Assembly (NCBI GenBank): GCA_030616425.1
Contig: JAUWXJ010000063.1
Coordinates: 1 to 11,120, forward strand
Direction of reading: 5' to 3'
Source of the DNA: Desulfobacterales bacterium
Lineage (GTDB): Bacteria; Desulfobacterota; Desulfobacteria; Desulfobacterales; C00003060
DNA: 11,120 nt
Part shown: piece by piece, positions 7,778 to 11,120 of the stretch
Layout of the letters: each line of letters starts with the position of its first letter
How positions within the stretch are numbered: the first letter of the stretch is position 1
Program-made: the position numbers and the translations under genes
The notes under the pieces: model-generated
Database searches by the model: none
Seen by the model: the letters and a program-made list of their open reading frames with translations, nothing else
Told to the model about the DNA's origin: nothing

Positions 7778-8979
7778 AGTATATCATGTTGGTCGGCGAT
7801 GGTATGGGGGATTACCCAATTGCAGATCTCGGAGGCAAGACCCCCCTTGCAGCCGCGAGCACTCCCCATATGGACTGGATAGCAGACCATGGAGAGCTGG
7901 GGCTGACAAAGACCATTCCAGAGGGGTGCGAAACCGGAAGTGATACCGCGAACCTGAGTCTTTTGGGCTATAATCCGAAAAAGAGCCAGACGCGGCGTGC
8001 GCCACTGGAGGCGGCCAGCCTCGGTGTTGAGCTATCTGAAACAGATGTGGCCTTCCGGTGCAACCTGGTCACGCTCGCCACGCAAGATGGCGAATTGACC
8101 ATGGACGATTATAGTGCTGGTCACATCAGCAGTGATGAAGCCAGAGAGATCATTGAGGACCTGGACAAGCAATTAGGCGATGAGACCTTTCGGTTTTATC
8201 CTGGTGTGAGCTACCGGCATCTTATGGTCTGGCATGATGGGACGGAAGAGGTCGCCACCACCCCTCCACACGATATTACGGGTCAAGCGGTCGTCCCCTA
8301 TCTGGATCGTATCTCTCCTCATGAGGTGTTGCTTCAACTCATGGATCATGCAAGTGCGATTCTGAAGGATCATCCTGTCAACAAAGGGCGGGTTGAAAAG
8401 GGGACAAAACCGGCCAGCCATATCTGGTTCTGGGGTCAAGGGTATGCCCCGAAACTGGAGCCCTTTGAAAAGAAGACAGGGCTGAGGGGGGCGATGATTT
8501 CGGCCGTGGACTTGTTGAGAGGGATTGGTGTTTACATAGGGCTTGAGGTGATAAGGGTTCCGGGCGCCACCGGGTATTTTGATACCGATTATGAGGCCAA
8601 AGCAGCATACGCGCTCTCTGCTATCAAGGATGTGGACCTTGTCTACGTGCACGTGGAGGCGCCGGACGAGGCTGGGCACGCTGGGTTGCTGGATGAGAAG
8701 ATCTCTGCGATTGAGCAATTTGACGCCAAGGTTGTGGGAAAGGTGTTGGAGGGGATAAAGGGCTTCTCGGAGTTCCGTGTCATGGTAGTAACGGATCACC
8801 GCACGCCTCTCTCTGTGCGGACGCATACCACAGAGCCTGTGCCGTTTGCGATTTCTGGCACAGGGATTCCTGCGCCAGCGCATGGTAATGGTGGTTTTAG
8901 TGAGGAAAATGCAGAGGCCCGTGGGCTCTTTGTGGATGAGGGTTACAAGCTTATAGAACGATTGATAGCGTCTCCCTAA
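7774..8979 (+). CDS. Phosphoglycerate-mutase-like metalloenzyme, candidate homoserine kinase
   Basis: This 401-aa protein belongs to the alkaline-phosphatase superfamily, in the group usually annotated as archaeal-type cofactor-independent phosphoglycerate mutase (ApgM). Visible metal and active-site residues are Asp9 (LVGDGMGD), Ser56 in CETGSDTANLSLLGY (probable phospho-acceptor), Asp298/His302 in EAPDEAGH, Asp341/His342 in VVTDHRTP, and His351. The ATG at 7774 overlaps the hom TGA as ATGA, with GAGG seven bases upstream, so translation is probably coupled. A TTG two codons earlier is less likely. From memory, a TIGRFAM family (TIGR02535) describes a bacterial subset next to threonine genes as a proposed homoserine kinase. 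The operon with hom supports that reading here: the product would be O-phosphohomoserine, the ThrC substrate. Glycolytic mutase activity (3PG to 2PG) remains the alternative. The family is sure; the kinase role is inferred from context. Confidence 0.85.
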   Translation: MKYIMLVGDGMGDYPIADLGGKTPLAAASTPHMDWIADHGELGLTKTIPEGCETGSDTANLSLLGYNPKKSQTRRAPLEAASLGVELSETDVAFRCNLVTLATQDGELTMDDYSAGHISSDEAREIIEDLDKQLGDETFRFYPGVSYRHLMVWHDGTEEVATTPPHDITGQAVVPYLDRISPHEVLLQLMDHASAILKDHPVNKGRVEKGTKPASHIWFWGQGYAPKLEPFEKKTGLRGAMISAVDLLRGIGVYIGLEVIRVPGATGYFDTDYEAKAAYALSAIKDVDLVYVHVEAPDEAGHAGLLDEKISAIEQFDAKVVGKVLEGIKGFSEFRVMVVTDHRTPLSVRTHTTEPVPFAISGTGIPAPAHGNGGFSEENAEARGLFVDEGYKLIERLIASP

Positions 8980-8986
8980 ATAATTC

Positions 8987-9015
8987 TTGACACTCTGGGC
9001 AGAATTACTTAAAAA
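8987..9015 (+). promoter_or_regulatory. Putative promoter of tRNA-fMet
   Basis: A perfect TTGACA (8987-8992) is followed after 17 bp by TAAAAA (9010-9015), a weak -10. Initiation would fall only a few bases before the mature tRNA 5' end. The site fills the 46-bp gap after the mutase-like gene, so the tRNA can be transcribed independently of the operon. Confidence 0.45.
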
Positions 9016-9025
9016 CAAAGTTTGC

Positions 9026-9102
<77 letters not shown>

Positions 9103-9112
9103 AGAGAACGAA

Positions 9113-9141
9113 GGCAGGGTCAGAATGGCCCTGCCTTTTTT
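9113..9141 (+). terminator. Intrinsic terminator of tRNA-fMet
   Basis: GGCAGGGTC pairs with GGCCCTGCC (nine pairs including one G-U) around an AGAAT loop, followed directly by six T residues. It lies ten bases after the tRNA. It probably also ends read-through from the upstream operon, which has no terminator of its own. Confidence 0.9.
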
Positions 9142-9177
9142 ATTAAAGCTTTTCTTGCATATGCCGATAAGAAACTT

Positions 9178-9353
9178 GGCCGTAGGGCTTCCACCCACCA
9201 GAAAACTCAACAGAACGTTGATGGGGGGTATCTACTCGGTCAACGAGGCCCTACGGCCTAGAAACCTGACCTGTCCTCACCCCCACAACCTTTCTTTACC
9301 TGCCCCTCTTTTGTCAAATAATGGCCTCACGAGGCCTGTTTTTAATTTTTTTT
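9178..9353 (+). ncRNA. Nested hairpin followed by a terminator; candidate small RNA
   Basis: Perfect 11-bp arms GGCCGTAGGGC (9178-9188) and GCCCTACGGCC (9248-9258) enclose possible inner pairings ACCC/GGGT and CAAC/GTTG. About 65 bases later GGCCT-CACG-AGGCC (9323-9336) is followed by a long T-rich tract (9338-9353), a textbook intrinsic terminator. The tRNA already has its own terminator upstream, so a second one suggests an independent transcript on this strand. I see no convincing promoter and no known RNA family. The 78-codon frame across it (9125-9361) has no ribosome binding site and starts inside the tRNA terminator. The RNA call is inferred from structure only. Confidence 0.35.
9323..9353 (+). 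terminator. Intrinsic terminator
   Basis: The stem GGCCT/AGGCC with a CACG tetraloop is followed by TTTTTAATTTTTTTT. The structure is strong on the plus strand, but there is no protein gene directly before it. Confidence 0.75.
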
Positions 9354-9398
9354 CCTTTTAATGCCTGGTTGCCCGTATTCTATCGTTTGAACCGCAAA

Positions 9399-9703
9399 AG
9401 CGAGCGCATCCCCGCAGCAAGCTGCGGGGTTAGCGAGCGTCTAAATAACCACCTGCGCAGCAGGTGGCTTTGTTGAGCGGCTGCAAGCCGCAAAACAAAG
9501 AAGCACTAAGTGCCATTGTTTAAGTTTGCATGCCCGTGCGGGACAAGGGGATGCAAACAATCTAAAAATGGTAAACTTCCCTCCGGGGCGGAGGCCCCTC
9601 TGGGCCGGAGGCCTTACGGTCGAAGATTCCCTGCAGCGACTCGACTGAGCTCGCCGAAGTCTTGCTGCAGGGAGCTTCAATGTTGGAGAGATTGACTTTA
9701 CCA
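9399..9703. repeat. Array of consecutive palindromes (hairpin cluster)
   Basis: At least eight perfect inverted repeats follow one another. They are CCCCGCAGC/GCTGCGGGG (9410-9429, flanked by direct AGCGAGCG copies at 9399 and 9432), CCACCTGC/GCAGGTGG (9449-9467), and CTTTGTT..GCGGCT/AGCCGC..AACAAAG (9468-9500). Next come GCAC/GTGC (9503-9513), GTTTGCAT/ATGCAAAC around CCCG/CGGG (9524-9558), CCTCCG/CGGAGG (9580-9594), GGCCC/GGGCC (9593-9606) and CCCTGCAGC/GCTGCAGGG (9629-9672). The last three lie inside TGGTAAA/TTTACCA (9569-9575 and 9697-9703). No believable protein is encoded. The array could be one structured RNA, or a pile-up of REP/MITE-type palindromes downstream of a tRNA gene. Confidence 0.6.
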
Positions 9704-9809
9704 CCTAATGACTGGAGAGACACGATATGGTTAGAGGTGAAAACCGCCCTCTTTCGGTTAGGCTTCCTGCTTGGTTTGACAGGGCACTCTGTTTGATCCC
9801 CAAAGCAAT
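9704..9809. other. Spacer downstream of the DUF218 gene
   Basis: This holds little. On the minus strand AACCG/CGGTT with two extra T residues (about 9740-9757) could be a weak terminator for the DUF218 gene. A 28-codon plus-strand frame from the ATG at 9727 has a GGAG-like sequence upstream but overlaps the 3' end of the DUF218 gene and resembles nothing I know. Confidence 0.3.
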
Positions 9810-10562
9810 CTAGTATGCAAATCTGTAAAACACTAGTCCCAAGTACTCATGGATAGCAATTGATGCACCTCTTAGGCTGCGAGGCAGGAAATCTCTCCAT
9901 GTATATTGGTCGTTTTCGGACGACATAAAGCCGACCGGAAATGGCGTAACTTTCATATCAGCCTTTTCAAAACTCATAATGGCACGTCTCATGTGATATG
10001 CTGATGTTACCAATATTGGATTCTTGTAGCCCGCCCGTGCACAGATGTCCCCTGTATATTTGGTGTTTTCAAAGGTGTCCCTGCTTTTGTCTTCTATAAT
10101 AATCTCGTTGGGGGGAACTCCAAGGTCAACAAGGAACCGTTTAACAATGGGCGCTTCTACGCTAGTATACTCGAAAACTCTGCCGGCTGACACAATGACA
10201 GGGATATTCAGCCTCTTTTGAATCCTGACAGCAGTAATAATTCTCGCTAGCGCATCCGCTGAAGGAGCACCAACACCAGACAGGTCAGGCGCTTCAGCAT
10301 ATACCCCACCACCTAGTAGGATGATTACATCACCACGTGGATTCCTTGGCACATTAAAGCCGGATTCAAGACCCCTGAGCATGGCATTTGAGACAGAGGA
10401 TATGGAAAGTGACCACATGAAGAAAGCAATCAGAAGGTTGGCAAGGGCTGCTTTCCAGTATTTCTTGAACAAGAACCACACAGCGGCGGATACTAGAAGA
10501 ACGATGAAAATTCCGGGTGGTAGGAGGAAAGGTATTAATGTTTTTTTGAGCATAAACAACAT
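9810..10562 (-). CDS. Membrane-anchored DUF218 protein (YdcF/SanA/ElyC family)
   Basis: This is a 250-aa inner-membrane protein. Two hydrophobic segments (about residues 8-31 and 36-58) precede a DUF218 domain (about 76-240). Both segments probably span the membrane, so domain orientation depends on topology. Family motifs are visible: VIILLGGGVYAEAP (79-92), ADALARI with Arg107, VIVSAG (122-127), SRDTFENTKY (160-169), TSAYHMRRA (186-194) and PFPVGF (207-212). Relatives such as E. coli ElyC and SanA affect envelope integrity and vancomycin sensitivity, but no reaction is firmly established. The start at 10562 is strongly supported by GGAGG seven bases upstream. A possible promoter on the minus strand has TTGACA (10653-10648) and TACATA (10629-10624) at 18-bp spacing. 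It stands alone, with a small gene diverging from it. The family is confident; the function is unknown. Confidence 0.88.
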   Translation of the reverse strand: MLFMLKKTLIPFLLPPGIFIVLLVSAAVWFLFKKYWKAALANLLIAFFMWSLSISSVSNAMLRGLESGFNVPRNPRGDVIILLGGGVYAEAPDLSGVGAPSADALARIITAVRIQKRLNIPVIVSAGRVFEYTSVEAPIVKRFLVDLGVPPNEIIIEDKSRDTFENTKYTGDICARAGYKNPILVTSAYHMRRAIMSFEKADMKVTPFPVGFMSSENDQYTWRDFLPRSLRGASIAIHEYLGLVFYRFAY

Positions 10563-10623
10563 TTGTCAACCTCCAGTGGCAGGCCTGATGGGCGTGCCTT
10601 TTTGTTGTCCAAGACCCTCTTAG

Positions 10624-10653
10624 TATGTAAGCTGTTTAAGGTATCTTTGTCAA
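10624..10653 (-). promoter_or_regulatory. Putative promoter of the DUF218 gene
   Basis: A perfect TTGACA on the minus strand (10653-10648) precedes a poor -10 hexamer TACATA (10629-10624) by 18 bp. A hairpin GGCA..GCC/GGC..TGCC (about 10578-10598) lies between it and the ribosome binding site, so the leader may fold. Confidence 0.35.
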
Positions 10654-10797
10654 ACCCCGTATAAGTTGAGATACTTAGTCCACAGTTCCAGCCTGGACTT
10701 CGGCCGCCGCACATGATATGGGAGTTCGGATTTTAAAGGTCAATCGCCCCTAAGTTAGGGCCCGAAGAATTAATCCCAAGAAAAGGAGGATCTCTGT

Positions 10798-10935
10798 ATG
10801 AAGGATTTGGAAAGGATAGCTGAGTTGTTGAGCAGCATTGATAGCACATTGTCTTCCATTCAGACGTCGGTCTTTGACGTTGATGAAATTAACGCCCTTC
10901 TGAGAGAAATCCTGAAGGAGCTGAAAAAGTCATAG
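10798..10935 (+). CDS. Small protein of 45 aa, unknown function
   Basis: The frame begins MKDLERIAELLSSIDSTLSS and ends ILKELKKS before TAG. It is preceded by an excellent Shine-Dalgarno, AAGGAGG, eight bases before the ATG, the strongest in the window. The composition is that of a soluble amphipathic helix: Leu/Ile at heptad-like spacing (Leu4, Ile7, Leu10, Leu11, Ile14, Leu18, Ile21), a short acidic break FDVDE (26-30), then a second helix ending in lysines. There is no signal peptide or membrane segment. It resembles small helical oligomerising proteins, but I recognise no family. Possible leader structures are AGTCCA/TGGACT and CCCTAA-G-TTAGGG. A weak CCCC/GGGG stem followed by TTTT (10952-10974) may terminate it. 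Confidence 0.7.
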   Translation: MKDLERIAELLSSIDSTLSSIQTSVFDVDEINALLREILKELKKS

Positions 10936-10951
10936 CACACACCCTCCTGGG

Positions 10952-10974
10952 CCCCTCCTTGCCCTTGGGGTTTT
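10952..10974 (+). terminator. Weak terminator-like hairpin after the 45-aa gene
   Basis: CCCC (10952-10955) and GGGG (10967-10970) can pair around an 11-nt loop, followed by TTTTAT. The stem is only four pairs long, so this is a tentative call, supported mainly by its place 16 bases after the stop codon. Confidence 0.35.
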
Positions 10975-11120
10975 ATGTTAACCCTAATGTTGCATAAACA
11001 ACGCGGCAAGAATGTGATAAAGCCAAGGCGGTAAGGGGTTTCATGGGTTTATCGAGCGCCTCTGACAAACGCACACATGGTGAAGTCCAGCAACGATATG
11101 ATATTTGCCGAGTTGTTCAC

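Noticed and set aside
8173..9018. 281-codon open frame on the minus strand opposite the mutase-like gene
   Set aside because: It lies almost wholly antisense to a clear, conserved gene, is rich in Arg/Pro/His as antisense frames are, shows no known domain and has no ribosome binding site.
9125..9361. 78-codon plus-strand frame after tRNA-fMet
   Set aside because: It begins inside the tRNA terminator loop, has no Shine-Dalgarno and runs through a hairpin and a T-rich terminator tract.
9399..9703. CRISPR array in the hairpin cluster
   Set aside because: The palindromes differ from each other in sequence and spacing. There is no repeated unit with regular spacers and no cas gene nearby.
9178..9703. 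Retron or other reverse-transcribed RNA
   Set aside because: The structured DNA is suggestive, but no reverse transcriptase is encoded anywhere in the window.
9441..9704. Open frames on both strands (9441-9704 minus, 9510-9695 plus) in the palindrome array
   Set aside because: Their composition reflects the palindromes, and there is no ribosome binding site or recognisable protein.
9727..9813. 28-codon plus-strand frame MVRGENRPLSVRLPAW...
   Set aside because: It has only a loose GGAG upstream, overlaps the DUF218 gene end and lacks any recognisable pattern; chance is the simplest explanation.

Overview
The window reads as a piece of chromosome from a Gram-negative bacterium of moderate GC content, most likely of the Desulfobacterota (former Deltaproteobacteria). 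This is an inference from three things: the style of the protein sequences, the aminotransferase - homoserine dehydrogenase - phosphoglycerate-mutase-like gene cluster, and the repeat-rich intergenic DNA. Most genes are housekeeping genes; the unusual content lies between them.

Layout. (1) The 5' edge cuts into recA, which lacks about 44 N-terminal codons; alaS follows on the same strand. The 285-bp gap between them holds a MITE-like inverted-repeat element and a 7-bp tandem repeat that runs up to the alaS start. (2) alaS converges on purM (minus strand), with two inverted repeats between them. (3) A gap of about 350 bp upstream of purM contains a long hairpin-forming inverted repeat and a sigma70-like promoter for the next operon. 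(4) A tight plus-strand operon holds an AlaC-type aminotransferase, homoserine dehydrogenase (with C-terminal ACT domain) and a phosphoglycerate-mutase-like metalloenzyme whose ATG overlaps the hom stop codon. (5) An initiator tRNA-fMet has its own promoter and terminator. (6) About 700 bp without a credible protein gene holds a nested hairpin ending in a U-tract terminator, then an array of consecutive palindromes. (7) A minus-strand membrane-anchored DUF218 (YdcF/SanA/ElyC-like) gene follows, and a 45-codon small gene with a strong ribosome binding site diverges from it. The last 185 bp are unassigned, with a possible start of another gene at the edge.

How the genes work together. The three-gene operon makes most sense as amino-acid metabolism (alanine/glutamate transamination and the aspartate-to-threonine branch). 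In that setting the mutase-like protein is better read as a candidate alternative homoserine kinase than as a glycolytic enzyme. recA/alaS (DNA repair, translation), purM (purine synthesis) and tRNA-fMet are independent housekeeping loci.

The points most worth a second look are the candidate homoserine kinase, the MITE-like element between recA and alaS, the palindrome array downstream of the tRNA, the U1/U72 mismatch in the initiator tRNA, and the 45-aa gene. I see no defence system, CRISPR array, prophage or complete insertion sequence.
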